DNA of 64,000 nt from Acanthosoma haemorrhoidale (lineage: Eukaryota; Arthropoda; Insecta; Hemiptera; Acanthosomatidae): the NCBI GenBank assembly GCA_930367205.1, contig OV884009.1:85333189-85397188 (forward strand), given 5' to 3'. The notes under the pieces were generated by a model. That model saw nothing but the letters and a program-made list of their open reading frames with translations, did no database searches and was not told the origin of the DNA. The first letter of the stretch is position 1. Each line of letters starts with the position of its first letter. Below, piece by piece: positions 24,986 through 36,445 of this stretch. The position numbers were made by a program, and so were the translations under genes.

Positions 24986-27900
24986 GTAAATCGCTTTGCA
25001 TTACATAGATTTTTTTTACCCACTTACAACTTATGAGAAGTGCCTTGATAAGTCTTTCTTTTTCTCTAGGGGATGTTAGCTTGCATTCATGCTATATATT
25101 AATAAAGCTATGAATTGATTAGTTAATGCAAACATTGATGCATTCATAAAAATAATAAATTTTAAAGAGGGCCTGTAAATTCATCCGTATTTTAAAATAT
25201 AACTGATAAGTTGTTTAAATAAATAAAAAATATGACTATAGTCCCTCTTTATTACAATAAGGCCATCTCTGTTTTATGAAAATTATTTTCTGTTGTCTCT
25301 AAATGCATATTAACCTTTTTGTTTATTTGTTTATGCTTATATTCATATTTTAATTGTAATATTGACAAAGGTGCTAGATGTTCAGCTGTTACTTTACTAT
25401 TCACAAAAAGGCATTGATAGAGCTATTTCTATTGACAGGTAATAATAAAGGTATAACAAATAATCGACCCATGCTGTTTTAAATTTATTTAATTAGATCT
25501 GACATGAAGTATGTTGTCTTAAATAGGTATTTTGGTTGATTTAGTGCCTTTTTAGCTATAATGCTATAGATATTAACTATTATTGAATGAGAATGTTTAT
25601 AACCTATTGACTGTAGAAACCGTTATTCAAATTTTTTAACTATTTGAGTTTTATTAAGTATCTAAAATATTTCTTGTTGCCCGGCTTTTTCTCGCTTTGC
25701 ATTGAATGGTTGTGCCGTTAAAAAATGTTTTTAACTGTTGGCATTTTAACTATAAATTATAAACGTAAAAAGCTTTAAACACAATTTTTTTTTTTTTTAG
25801 GCTCGATAAATACATACAATGCATAAATAATTCACGCATGAGATACTTTTAAGTTTTAAACTTTGATAAAACAATGTGTATTGTATTGCTAAGTCACCTA
25901 ATTAGTTTATGCATAAAACTAGTATGTTTAAAAAATTAATATACTCACGGTGGCAGCACCTCCACGTGTGGTCTCACATAAGAATATTGTTTACCTATGG
26001 ACCTGATCGAAGCGCGTTTTGGGGAGTGGTATCCCTAGCATTGAAATGTTTCGAGAAAAACTCTGTCGCATTTCAATGCAGTTTCCCTTCACCTGCCAAG
26101 GAATAAATTTCTTTGGTTATCACCTTTGCACTCAACCCTTTCGTCCTGTAGTGTCTCAAAAGGGCGCGAATCACAATATTTTCTTCGGACAATTTCGTTG
26201 CAACATATAAAATTAAATGAAACGCAAAAATAGTTGAGGTTCATAATGAAATAAAGGATTTGTCAGTTTAAACAATACTATAAATTATATTTTTTTAAAA
26301 GCCTAAAATAAGAATTCAATATGCTAGCTTTAAGTCATGAAAGTTTTTATGCACATGGATTTTTTGTAAAAACCAAGTATAATTGAAAATAACAAGTAGC
26401 TTATGTTTTTTGTTACTTATTTTATAAATTAATTTTAAAATTATTGAAAAATTCGAAATATTTTGTTTTCATAAGTGAAAAATTGGTAGCTCTACCAACT
26501 GAGCTAGTCTTTTGCACGATCAAGGACCTTGCCAATATGAACTGTTTTTGCCTAAACAATCGCAATAACAGTAAACATCTCGGGAGCTTTTTCATGTAGC
26601 TCTTATGAAGCTATTCAAAATTTGATGTCCTAATTCATCCCCATGGTTAATAATTCATTAAAGGCGATTAAGGAAAAAAGTATTCCAAACAAGATAAGGA
26701 ATGAAAAGCAACAATGGAAATATGTTTAGTCATTTCAGATTTTATTAGGTTTATTAATGGTGATATTTTAGCACTTTAAATTTTGCATTTAGTTTTTGAA
26801 AACGAAATTTACAGTACCCTCTTTAACCAATATAATTTGACCAATAAAATGGTATTATTTGGTCAATGAATACCTTATGGTTTTTAACAATCATTGAACA
26901 AATTCACCGTTAGTGTTTTAATACTTTGTTAGTCCTTTATTTCGTACATGATTTAGATCATTATTTATTTTTTTATGGCGCGGCACACAGCCAGTTATTA
27001 TTTCACATTTTCTTTTGTCCTTCATCTGTAGTCGATGATTTGATAAGCCGTATTAAACTTTTCATGTGACCACCCTGTTATCCCTGCCATCGAGTGGAAT
27101 TTTCATTCAAAATTATTGGATTTAGATAAAATGAGAAATATCTCAGCTCCAAACAGCCAGTCCCGTGCACGAAAATGTGAGATTTTCTGGTTTTAAAAAA
27201 ACTGAGAAAGCCCTTAATTATTTATAGATTATACAGCTGGTTTAGGTTTTTGAAGTAAGCTTTTAAGAATGCTTTCTTTAGTTTGAGCATAATATTAATT
27301 GTACGAGAAAAAAGGCAATTAGACTTGTTATAGAATTATTAATACTTTACGGATCTGGTGGATCTAAGTGCGACACTTGATGTTTGCGTAAGGGCAAATT
27401 GATTCCTGGGTATTTGATGAGAGTCTAGACTTTCTGTAAACAAGATGTGCAATGCCACTGCTTGATTAGTGGGGTTAGTGGTTGCCAATGTCTATCTTAA
27501 TAATAGACTCCCATAATCTGTACGGTTCATAGAGCATATATACATATTTTCTACATATAGTTTCTATACGTAGTTTTAACTGTAAGCTCAAACATTCACC
27601 CCTAACAATCGACATTATATACCTGTCTATGCGTTATATAGCACTACTAACCAACTTCTCTCTTAATTTATAAATCTTCTCCAAATCACAGCTAAGAAGC
27701 TACTTAATATTTAAGTCTCTGATTTTTTCAAAGTAGTTGAAGATGATAACACAAATATATTTGTTGGAAGTCAATAATAGAACCATACTACTCCTTTCAC
27801 TCGACTCCACCAATTTCAGTAAAAATATTTTTTAATCAAAAGTGTTTTTTTCGTTTTTAGATTTAACGTGTTTTTTTTTTATTTAGTATAACACTTTGTT

Positions 27901-28111
27901 TATAGATCACCGCTTTTTTTGTATAAACATAATAAATTGTAAAAAATTTAATAAATAGTTAATTGGTCTGTATACACACTTCAGTTGCTAACAACGTGCA
28001 TTGGTACTTTTGAGGACTAAAGCTGTATGCTTATATTTTTCTTTCAAAATTAAATGGTTTCTGTACACTTTGTGTCCACAACTGCGGTTTTCAAGTTTTA
28101 CCATTTCACAG
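24986..28111 (+). other. Intron of the coiled-coil gene
   Basis: A 3.1-kb AT-rich intron with no recognised element. It holds an 11-bp perfect inverted repeat (GCATTGAAATG at 26038-26048 and its complement at 26069-26079, 20-nt loop) and an isolated tRNA-like A-box on the minus strand at 26485-26506. Confidence 0.6.
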
Positions 28112-28294
28112 ATAGATGAAGCATGGGACAGACTACTGGAAGGAGAAGAGAAGGAATGCGATATGCTGACTGCTGAGAGGGACCACGTAGAGAGCCAAAT
28201 GAAGAGTGAGAACTTACTGGGGAGTAAGGAATCTCTCCACAAGTCCATCACTGATTTGTCTGGGAAAGGGAACAAACCACCGCCTTCTAGAGTG
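28112..28294 (+). CDS. Coiled-coil protein gene, internal exon
   Basis: A 183-nt exon of exactly 61 codons, phase 0 on both sides, between TTTCACAG and GTG|GTAAGT. It begins IDEAWDRLLEGEEKECDMLT and continues through AERDHVESQM and SLHKSITDLSGKGNKPPPSR. The first 35 residues extend the charged helical region, and the rest is a Ser/Gly/Pro-rich linker. The in-phase match with 24861-24985 and 36347-36445 and the strong donor make this a convincing host exon. Confidence 0.78.
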
Positions 28295-28436
28295 GTAAGT
28301 TTTATTTCATATTTGATTTTTATTCCTCCATGACTAAATACTAAACTGGAACCCACATTCAAGACACACTAGGCGCTAACTAGGGATAACCGTATAGACT
28401 ACTTAATAGGGAATCCCACCTTACACTAGAATACAA

Positions 28437-29525
28437 AATGAGGCCTGGGCCTCTCTCCATTATCTTCGATTGAATGCGGAAAAATCCATGGCAATCGTCA
28501 TTGGCTCACGTCTCCTAAATGATATTCCCACCTTCACCATCGATGGTCAACATAGCCATTCTCTACTTCGGTCAATAATCTAGGTTTAGTCATTGAACCA
28601 ACTTCATCCTGAAAAGGCCACATTTTCCAAATCACCTGTCGATCCATCTCCACCCTCAAACTGCTCAATGCATCCCGACATCTCCTGCCATTACTTACGC
28701 GCCAACTCCTAGTTTCCGGTCTTTATTTCCTCATTTTGACTATGGTTGCGTAGTGTATGGTGGTCTCCCCAAGGATGTTGATGTTCGGTCAAAGTGGCTG
28801 ATGAAGTGTTTTCTAACCTTTATACTCGGGATCCCCAGAAACCGTGGCATTTCATGGTACTACTCAGACCTGGGATGGCTGCACCCTTCCACCCGTCGCC
28901 AATACTTCCTTGGATCCCTCCTTTTCAATACTATCATGACTAAAAAGCCTCCTTACTATTCTTCCTACAATAAACTAACTGAAAACTTCCTACAATTCAA
29001 ATTATTGATCAAATCCCGCAATACTAGATACTACAACTTCCGACCTGTATTTTCCTTCTCACAAATCTACTTCCTTTGGCCGCTCTTTTCATATCCATAC
29101 CACAAACCTTTGGAACCCTATTTCCACCGATATTTATCGTTCATCAACTCTACCGATCTTTAAATTGATACTTTGCCAGTTTCTTATCTCCCTACAATAT
29201 AAAAATTCATCATTTTATTCTGTTTATTTTATGTTTATTCATCCCAGCAACCTTCCATACTCTTTACCCTAATTGATAATTTGTATGTTTTATTATATTT
29301 TTTTTTCATACGTATTTATTTTTGTTTTTGGTTTCAATTTTTTGCTGTTGGTCGTTTGTAGTAATTTCATGGCATATCACATCGTATTATACATTTTTAC
29401 TCATTATTATTCAGAAGCTAATCAAATCTGTTTAATATCATGTATTTTTTTTGTCTGCTAGACATTCCTATCATGTTTCCCGCTTTTATTCTTAGAGGGC
29501 AATCCCTCAGAATAAAGTGTTTTTT
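28437..29525 (+). mobile_element. 5'-truncated non-LTR retrotransposon (family F, copy 1)
   Basis: Lies within the 8-kb intron. 28437-29163 encodes a post-YADD reverse transcriptase region with frame breaks: LRLNAEKSMAIVIGSR, then TIDGQ and (other frame) NLGLVIEP, then LTRQLLVSGLYFLIFDYGCV and DLGWLHPSTRRQYFLG. These match the order seen in CR1/jockey-type elements, including the conserved 'LGWL...RR' block. The 3' UTR runs to GAATAAAGTG and a short tail near 29525. A 3'-end-only copy is at 40319-40458. Confidence 0.72.
28753..29163 (+). pseudogene. Non-LTR reverse transcriptase C-terminal fragment
   Basis: Open frame ending the element's ORF2 at TAA/TAG 29161-29163. It contains DYGCVVYGG upstream in frame and GWLHPSTRRQYFLGSLLFNT. 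The RT active site is missing, so it cannot be functional. It is antisense-free and clearly separate from the flanking host exons. Confidence 0.65.
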
Positions 29526-31639
29526 TCAACGTCAGGAATATCCAGTCTAATGTTGTAAGAAATCAAATAAATGTACTTTTCGTTACTTTGTAATTGTAAT
29601 TCAAAATGACATTTCATAAATCTTCCTAAAATGCCTTTAGAAATTATCTTAACACACAAATCACTTTCAAGCATAACCTATCCCACCAATCTACCTCAGG
29701 GATGGAAGTGGAAGTAGTAGAAATAGGATCTTTCACAAAAATTCACTGGATTTCCTGCCTCAGGTCAGTTTTCTCTCCACATGGTCTGAGCATTTGCGAC
29801 TCTCGCACTCTCTTTGTTACTACTCTGCAGTGATGTTGCAGCATGGATAGCCTAGGGATCTACCCATTCCTTACCTCTTTCTTCCTAGCCCGGAAAGTGA
29901 TATCCTATAGGTGAATTTGGGGAGATTCCTGGACCATTTGAATATTAATATTTGTGTGAATATAGTTATATTGTAAATCCATTATCTCTGTGAGAGTGAA
30001 TGTGGTATTGTAAATATGGTATGAATGAGAGCATTTACCGTCACAACCCGTCACTTTATTGTGCCGATTGTAATTTTGTCTTGAATAAACTATTACGCAC
30101 AGTTAAAAACAACCACTTTTCTACTAGTACTGTAGCACTATAATATTTTAGCAGCAGATTAAAGTTTAACTATTGATTGTTTTATACTCTTCTTATACAA
30201 ATGAAATTAAGCATATTCATGTATTCTAGAAGCATTACAAATAAACCTTATGATATCTATTACCAGAAGTTGTTCAAGAATTAAAACCATACTATCATAG
30301 ACATCGTTGCTTAAGAGTTCTTACGAATAATAAAGAAATTTCGACTAGAATCTGTTCAATTGATTTCTGCACTTCCTCGTCCCCCCCCTCAAATACACTA
30401 TAGTTATTAATGATAATGACATAATAAATGAAGTGGACACGACTAAATGTGTATAAAATAATTATTTTATATTTGTTTTTTGTGAACGCTACCAAATTGA
30501 GTTGATGTCCATCCATAATTGATTGACAATATTCGGAAAGTAGCCAATTAACTCTAGGATATCAGGGTATCTGTTAACTTCCGACCTTGTTACACAATTT
30601 TTTCCCTTACAAAAGGATGGGCAAAATTTCACCTGATGTTCGCTGTAGATTGGCTTGATACACTTCCTAATTAATGTATGCAATGTTATCCGTTTTAGTT
30701 TCTAGCTACACAAGGTTACTATGATTTCTTTGATTCCTGAGGATTTGAATATCAAAAACGTACGTGCAGTTGTAGCACCATTTCCCTCCCTGACGTATAT
30801 ATATGTAATAAATGATTTTTATTGGGTTGTAGTTATTTTTTTTATCAGAAGGATATAAAATGAAACTTCATGTCTCTTGGCCAAACAAAATCTGGGTATT
30901 CAATCTTATTAGTTTTAACGATTTGTTTTTAATTGTAGTGGTTCGTATTAATGATGTTGTTTCACACGTTGTTAATGGTTGTATTAACTAGTTGATGGAA
31001 TGGGTTATTACAACGAACATACACTAAAGATTTAAGTATATAACGGAACAAACACATCCGTATACTGATTAAAGTAAATAGGCAAAACTAAATAAATAAT
31101 ATGTCATAATAAACGGAAGACTTAATCAATTTACAAAAAGTTGTACTTCTTAAACCTTGTGGATCATGTTTAGTATGTGCTAATGTGCCTGTGTAGTATG
31201 TGCTAGTAGTGACCTCCCGTCCCTTGATTCTGTTTCTTAGGGTGGATTCACTGGACCAGATGACCACAAGCAGAAATAGAAATAAGATAAGCATCGTTCG
31301 ACAAATGAAAATAACTGCTCGGCTGGTTTACTGGGTGGGCGCATCAGGTATACAGTTCAGCCAGACATTTGGTGTTGGTTCGGACCACATCCACCTAAAG
31401 CTAGATAAATAATTATTCGTTAAATAAATAACAAAGGGAAACATTGTTAGCCCTGTCCTTTGAAATTCATTTCACGTTATTTTCTTTTGAACCAACGTGT
31501 AGCGACTGCTAACTACATAAGATAAAAGGCGGAAGCCAACTAAGTCACACGAGAAAGGGTCACCAGCTGGCAGTCATAAACATTAACAACCCTTTTGCAG
31601 TCTCTACCTCCAGGGGGCAAGGGGTTGGGTAATTAAGCG
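29526..31639 (+). other. Intronic AT-rich DNA
   Basis: Part of the 8-kb intron (28295-36346). I see no element with readable ends. Short ORFs (for example minus 30489-30683 and 31088-31294) have no family signature. Confidence 0.45.
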
Positions 31640-32022
31640 TGGGTGCATCACCACAGGTGTGGGCAGCCCCCAACCGCCGGCCAAGACCCTTGCAGCCCCC
31701 AGTAGAGAGGATACTTAAGGCAGCCTCCTGGCCCTGTTAACGAGTCTCTTAGTCTCCTCGTCAGTCTCCTCGCGAGTCTCTCGGGACCTATACTCGTGAC
31801 GCTTGCTTGGTTTCCGCTCGAACTCTGAAAACTTGACTAATTCTTTATGAAACCTCTGTACCTCTTCTCTTGAACATAGTGCATTGTCGGGGCACATATC
31901 TATCATAAATGGAGTCAGATAGTAACGCCGTCATGGAACGATTGTCCAGGTTATAAACTCGAACAATCCGCACTTGTCGCCAGGGCTACGGTGATCAGGC
32001 ACCCCCTAGTGACGACCTGACA
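31640..32022 (-). repeat. LTR-like segment (TGTCGGGTCG family, copy 2), probable solo LTR
   Basis: On the minus strand it begins TGTCAGGTCGTCACTAGGGG at 32022 and shares the CTATCTGACTCCAT, ATGTGCCCCGACA and CACTATGTTCA blocks with copies 1 and 4. If it ends CA at 31640 it is 383 bp, with flanks AAGCG and CAGCG as a 4-of-5 target duplication; this end is tentative. The GC-rich interior contains a minus-strand ORF of 63 codons (31715-31906), rich in Arg and Glu, probably non-functional. Confidence 0.55.
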
Positions 32023-32409
32023 CAGCGTTTTTTTCTTTATTGAAGAGCTCTGTAAAGATGTTGTCAGTTCTGGAAATTGCGTTGGATAATAGAATAGGCA
32101 GTGTAAGAAAAGAGAAAATTTCTAGAGTAAATAGAAACCCTTTTTAATAGTCTAAATCTTCTCTTTGAAGTTTCTGAGACTCAGGCGTGTCAGCAAACAA
32201 TAAGGAACTGCCAGATCACCCAACTTGCCTCTTCACCCCAGAAGGGAAATACTGGAGTGAATAAACTCTAGGCTATTGGAGAACCAAAATTAGAAATTTT
32301 AATTGTTTGGTGACATATCAAAGATTATGTGCATTAAGTGATACCTTAAAGAGTCCGGATATCAAAACAATCAAGCAACATTCACCCAAACCGTAACAGC
32401 GGAAGTTCA

Positions 32410-32700
32410 CAAACCTTACAAATTGAAGGGTTTGCTGCAAAAAGGAGGTAGCTCCAATTTTTCCATTTGTTGGGAAACCAAACAAAACGTTTAAAAAATT
32501 CAAATTTTAAGTTATGTAAAAATATTGTTGTTGCTTACTTTCAATTATGGTGTTTACATATTACGATTGGAGCTGCATCCTTTTTGTGCCAAATAAAAGA
32601 GGTTTTGTTTTGACACAAGAAAGTGTTTCTAACTCCCAACAGCTATGGGATGGAGCTACCTCCTTTTTGCAGCAAACCCTTCAATTAGAGATGATAAGTC
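32410..32700. repeat. Inverted duplication with 35-bp perfect core
   Basis: The string GGAGCTACCTCCTTTTTGCA and the 15 bases after it occur at 32653-32687 on the + strand and at 32424-32458 on the minus strand, with weaker similarity outside (CCCAACA... blocks). A third, weaker partial copy (GGAGCTGCATCCTTTTTGTG) sits at 32570-32590. The right arm overlaps the Tc1-like relic, so this may be a rearranged transposon end. Confidence 0.65.
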
Positions 32701-32960
32701 ACGTTGTGGGGAGGAATAACTCAAAACTCTGGTAATTTTGTGCACATTATTCATGACACACTTAATGGACTGAGAGAAAAAGATAAAATCTATCGTAACT
32801 TTTTCTTGTACTTCCGAGACATTATTGGACAACAATTTATTTTTCTTGATGACAATGTTTACCCTCACTCTGCCAGATCTGTTCTTCAAGAAATACACAA
32901 TTTTGTTATTGCCCACTTACTTACATTATCACCAGAGCAATTTAGAAAGGCGTCCTAATA
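32600..32960 (+). pseudogene. Tc1-like transposase relic
   Basis: + strand translation gives REKDKIYRNFFLYFRDIIG, then QQFIFLDDNVYPHSARSVLQ and LTLSPEQFRKAS. The block 'FIFLDDNxxPHxA' is the second-aspartate motif of Tc1-like transposases (normally xxxQDNARPHxA). Frames change at about 32730. No WPA-SPDLNPIE block is preserved downstream. It is a short, decayed fragment within the host intron. Confidence 0.5.
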
Positions 32961-33790
32961 ACTACCAGCCCTAGCCCATGTTCCGTGAAAGTTAGTAAAC
33001 GCTTTAATATACTACTCAATTCAGAACAATAATTAGATAGTTAGTAGAAAATAATTTTGTCTAAGCTGTGTGCCGTTATCGGATGTCGGATGATAACTAT
33101 TCGATACGATGTATATATAGGAGCTTATCGCAGAACTTTATCATGACAAGATTTTTTTCAAATCTTGCATCATTCTCTGGAATTTAGGACAGTTTTAAGA
33201 TTCTGATGTTTCGTATATTATATTTGAAAAGAAAAAAATTATTTTCAAAGATTTGGATGGAAATGAAACCATTTGTTATTGGTTGTCACTTTTTATTTAA
33301 TCCCAGAACAACTGACCTCTTCTCATACTGTTTAATAACACATTTATGAAGAATTTCTAACAAATGACCACTAAACATTCATGGCTAGTAGATAGCTCAC
33401 GTATAATTAATTACACCATTGTCAAAGTGACGATCTGATGAATTTAAAACAAATATTAATTGTTTACCATTTTCCATGTGCTCTTAAAACTAGGATTTAA
33501 TTGAACTAGAAAATATTTCATATTACTTAGATGTAAACGTATTTTAAAATCTTCTCTCTCCCACACTATTGGTATAGGAAACTCACAAATTGAAAACCTC
33601 TTATGTGTTATACTGTTGCGACAACCTCTTAATTATGAATAATTAGAAGTTCCCCTCTTCTCGGGCCAGAAAATATCTACTTATGTTTCCATATTTTTAT
33701 AATAAACTTAAGGAGTCAGTAAGAGGGGGAGAAGCTGCTAGTGTACGAAACATTCGCAGGCTCCAGATGGCGTGCCGGGGACAATCCCCA

Positions 33791-33981
33791 CTTTTTTTTT
33801 TTTTTTCATAGCTCTCAAACTTATAAAAATAGGATGTGGGAAAAATAAAAGGAAAATTATTTTGGACTGATAGGTGCCTTTCACTAAGGGTAGTCCCATT
33901 TGAAGGATGTATGAGAAGGATATAGGGTGTGGAATGCCTAAAGGAGGCGGATTCAGGAAGGTAGTGAGAGTCTACCGAACA
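33791..33981 (-). mobile_element. Short 3' end of jockey-like family C (copy B)
   Basis: A 191-bp minus-strand copy that keeps only the 3' UTR and tail. The T-run at 33791-33806 is the poly(A) tail, followed inward by the same CCTTTCACTAAGGG, GAAGGATGTATGAGAAGG and GGAATGCCTAAAGGAGGCGG blocks seen at 23075-23165 and, inverted, at 35440-35530. Homology stops at about 33981 (GAGTCTACCGA). It points away from copy C next to it. Confidence 0.78.
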
Positions 33982-34145
33982 ACCCCCACCACGGCTGGCC
34001 TGCCTATATAAGCAGCGAGACTGGCCGAAGTCCCGAGTATGCATGTGAATGCAGGAAGAGGAGAAATCTGTAAATTCAATTATGTTATTATATTATCTTA
34101 TTCAATGTATTACTTTTTGAGGTTCTGAAATAAAAAAAAAAAAAA
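33982..34145 (+). other. Spacer with TATATAA and A-run between opposed retroelement copies
   Basis: Starts GC-rich (CTATATAAGCAGCGAGACTG near 34010), becomes AT-rich, and ends in an A-run at 34131-34145 that directly abuts copy C. It could be the end of another short retroposon (a tail preceded by CTGAAATAAA), but no body was recognised. Confidence 0.35.
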
Positions 34146-35378
34146 GTCCTGAGACCGGTTTCAGCACAGGCTTAAGTGCGAACAACAACTTGGTGAGACT
34201 GCAACACCACGTCGCATCGAACATCCGAAGCAACAGAACTACCGCTATGATCTCACTGGACTGTTCGAAAGCCTTCAACTCTGGACCACTACACCCTACT
34301 CCAACGTCTGAGGGAAAACGAATTCTCGGAGCAGCTACAGAACCTGATGACATCATACCTCACAGGCAGAACTTTTTCTGTTCCGATAGGCACCACGAAT
34401 TCTACCCGAAGAAAATACACTGTCGGTGTCCCCCAAGGATCAGTGCTCGACCCTCTGGTGTTCAACATCTACACCGCCCACATCGTGCCCCAACTGCGAG
34501 GCATCGGCGTATGCAGACGACATAGGTGTTTACAGCTCTAGCATCAATCCAACCAGAGCTCTGAAATTCACTGAGAGTGCCAGTCAACACATTACTGAGA
34601 AAATCAACGCCGTCAACATCAAGGTGAACCCAGCCAAGACGCAAGAAATCATCTTCAGCTACAAATCCGGAACCTATCCAGAAACAAACCTATATCCTTC
34701 GTCTTAGACGGCAAAGAGTGCACCGTGAGCAACAAACTATGCTACCTGGGGATTGCCCTCGGTAGACACCTGTCGTTCACAACACATCTCAGCAAGAAGC
34801 TAAAGAGTGTTAGGAAAACGTTCTACAGCCTAGGACACTTACTTTACAGCCCGGCTTTATCAGTACGCCTCAAGCTGCTGATTTACCAGAGCCTCCTACG
34901 GGCGGCTCTAATGTACGGGACCCCGCTGTACAAATATCTAACTCCTAACACTCTAAAAACGCTCCAGCAATTTCAGAACAGAGATCTCCGTACCTCCCTC
35001 ACGCACACCCCGTTCCACCAGCAGCAGAATTCCATGAAAAATTTGAAATGCTCACCATTCAAGATTTTATCAAGAAACGACACTTCAAATTTTTCGACTC
35101 ACTTCATCACTGCCACAACCCGCTCTTCTCCGACCTATAACCACCACCAATGCCCTTCCGATGGAAGCACTGCTCGACCGCCGAAGTCTGGAGACAGATG
35201 GACCTCATCGAACCCGAGCCCCCAGACGGGGACTGAACGACCCACACCCAGCCGAGAGATAGAGGTCGATCTCAACCGAAGCAACATGACCCCTTCTCCC
35301 TGCCCAGGGTTGGTCGATTCCCCGGCTGAATATGCCGACTCATTGCAGCCCCCTACACGGGGTCAAGGCCAGGTGTGA
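34146..35378 (+). pseudogene. Frameshifted reverse transcriptase of jockey clade
   Basis: RT motifs are split among frames: the SLDCSKAF block, the GVPQGSVLDPLVFNIYTAHI block, and YADD onward to EIIFSYKSGTY lie in successive frames, and LDGKECTVSNKLCYLG onward in another. Relative to the copy at 23391-23920 the post-RT region is collinear until about 35030, where it shifts frame again. The endonuclease is absent (5' truncation). Confidence 0.78.
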
Positions 35379-35587
35379 CCTGGCCGACTTCAAACCCAAT
35401 TCCTGGTACCCCTAGGTTCCACTATAGGTAGACTCTCACTACCTTCCCGAATCCACCCGCGACTTTTAGGCATCCCACACTCCAAATCCTTCTCATACTT
35501 CCTTCAAATGGGACTCCCCTTAGTGGAAGGTACCTATCATCCAAATAATTTTCGTATTTTTACATTTTAGAGCTAAGAAAAAAAAAA
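34146..35587 (+). mobile_element. 5'-truncated jockey-like non-LTR retrotransposon (family C, copy C)
   Basis: Largest copy of this family: RT palm to tail, on the + strand. Order: GLSANNNLVRLQHHV, MISLDCSKAF (first catalytic Asp region), SYLTGRTFSV, GVPQGS at 34425-34442, AYADDIGV with YADD at 34510-34521, VNPAKTQEIIF, then VSNKLCYLGIALGRHLSF and a C-terminal region to about 35378. The 3' UTR follows to an A-run at 35578-35587. At least three frame changes make it non-functional. Confidence 0.82.
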
Positions 35588-35976
35588 TTCCCGAGAGAAG
35601 ACTCGGAACTGGCACTTGGAACACTGCTCTCTCTCTGCAGTGGCGCTTGCTGCTCTACTCAAACCATGGCCTTCTTATTTAAATACCTCTACATCTCTCT
35701 TTCCTAACCTCGCTATGTTTTAGTCCGGCGGCAGACCCCACACCTTCCAAGTGGGATTCTCTGCCTTCGCCTCGCTAAAACTAGCACCTCCTTGGGAGAG
35801 ACCTCTCCCTCGCGGACGACGGTTGCCGTGGCCCTACAAACGTTACCTAGTAGCATCTCCCACAGCGATCCAGTCTGCCTCTCTCCGGTTCACACTCGCC
35901 TTTGGAATCCGGACGGTTTTCGCCTACCCTTAGATACCAAGTGTGAAATCGTGGCCATATATCCGAACTCCCGACA
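35588..35976 (-). repeat. LTR-like segment (TGTCGGGTCG family, copy 3)
   Basis: 389 bp on the minus strand starting TGTCGGGAGTTCGG at 35976. It contains TTCACACTTGGTATCT and AAGGCGAGTGTGAACCGG (shared, inverted, with 36206-36273) and ACTAAAACATAGCGAGGTTA (shared with 22500-22530). Its far end touches the A-run of retroelement copy C. It appears to lack about 180 bp near its start relative to copy 4, so it is mosaic. Confidence 0.55.
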
Positions 35977-35999
35977 CAAACATTTGAAGAATAGGTGTT

Positions 36000-36280
36000 T
36001 GTCGGGTCGTGACGAGGGGGGTGCCTAGTTACCCTAGCCCTTGTGACGAATTGAGGGTTGATTAAGTTTCTAACCTGTACAATCGTTTCATGACGGTTTT
36101 ACTATCTAACTCCATTTTTGATAGGTATGTGCCTCAACAATTCACTATGTTCAGGAGAAGAGGTATAGGGTAGGTAGTTTGTGTGGTCTTGGAATGACCA
36201 CAAATTCACACTTGGTATCTGAGGGTAGGCGAAATCCATCCGGAACCCAAAGGCGAGTGTGAACCGGTGAGAGGCTATAT
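36000..36280 (+). repeat. LTR-like segment (TGTCGGGTCG family, copy 4), head-to-head with copy 3
   Basis: Starts TGTCGGGTCGTGACG and matches 22239-22440 well; its last 68 bp (36206-36273) are an inverted copy of 35878-35947. It ends at GTGAGAGGCTATATAAG, only 66 bp before the exon at 36347. The 23-bp spacer to copy 3 is itself partly palindromic (CAAACA ... TGTTTG). Confidence 0.55.
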
Positions 36281-36346
36281 AAGTTTAAGTTATGATATAT
36301 TTTTTTTGTTTAAATTAATATCAACTAAATCAAACCTTTGTTTCAG

Positions 36347-36445
36347 GGAAACTATACAATAATGGCAAAAAGGTTGCAGACAGAAATAAAACAGCTTGAA
36401 CAGAAAGGGCTGGAGATGAAAACTCGGCTAAATGTAGAAGTAGAG
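36347..36445 (+). CDS. Coiled-coil protein gene, internal exon
   Basis: A 99-nt exon of 33 codons, phase 0 at both ends, after TTTGTTTCAG and before GTAGAG|GTACAG. It begins GNYTIMAKRLQTEIKQLEQK and ends KTRLNVEVE: a strong amphipathic coiled-coil. Its donor can join 38022 (stop after 32 codons) or, in the same phase, 49873. Confidence 0.78.

Noticed and set aside
28001..28333. A single 110-codon ORF as a standalone gene.
   Set aside because: Only 28112-28294 is protein-like; both edges are consensus splice sites, so it is an exon, not a complete gene.
32656..32916. Minus-strand ORF of 86 codons.
   Set aside because: Antisense of the Tc1-like transposase relic, which gives the recognisable motif on the + strand.
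33697..34356. Minus-strand ORFs across the opposed retroelement copies.
   Set aside because: Run through 3' UTR, poly(A) tails and antisense of RT; no coherent protein.
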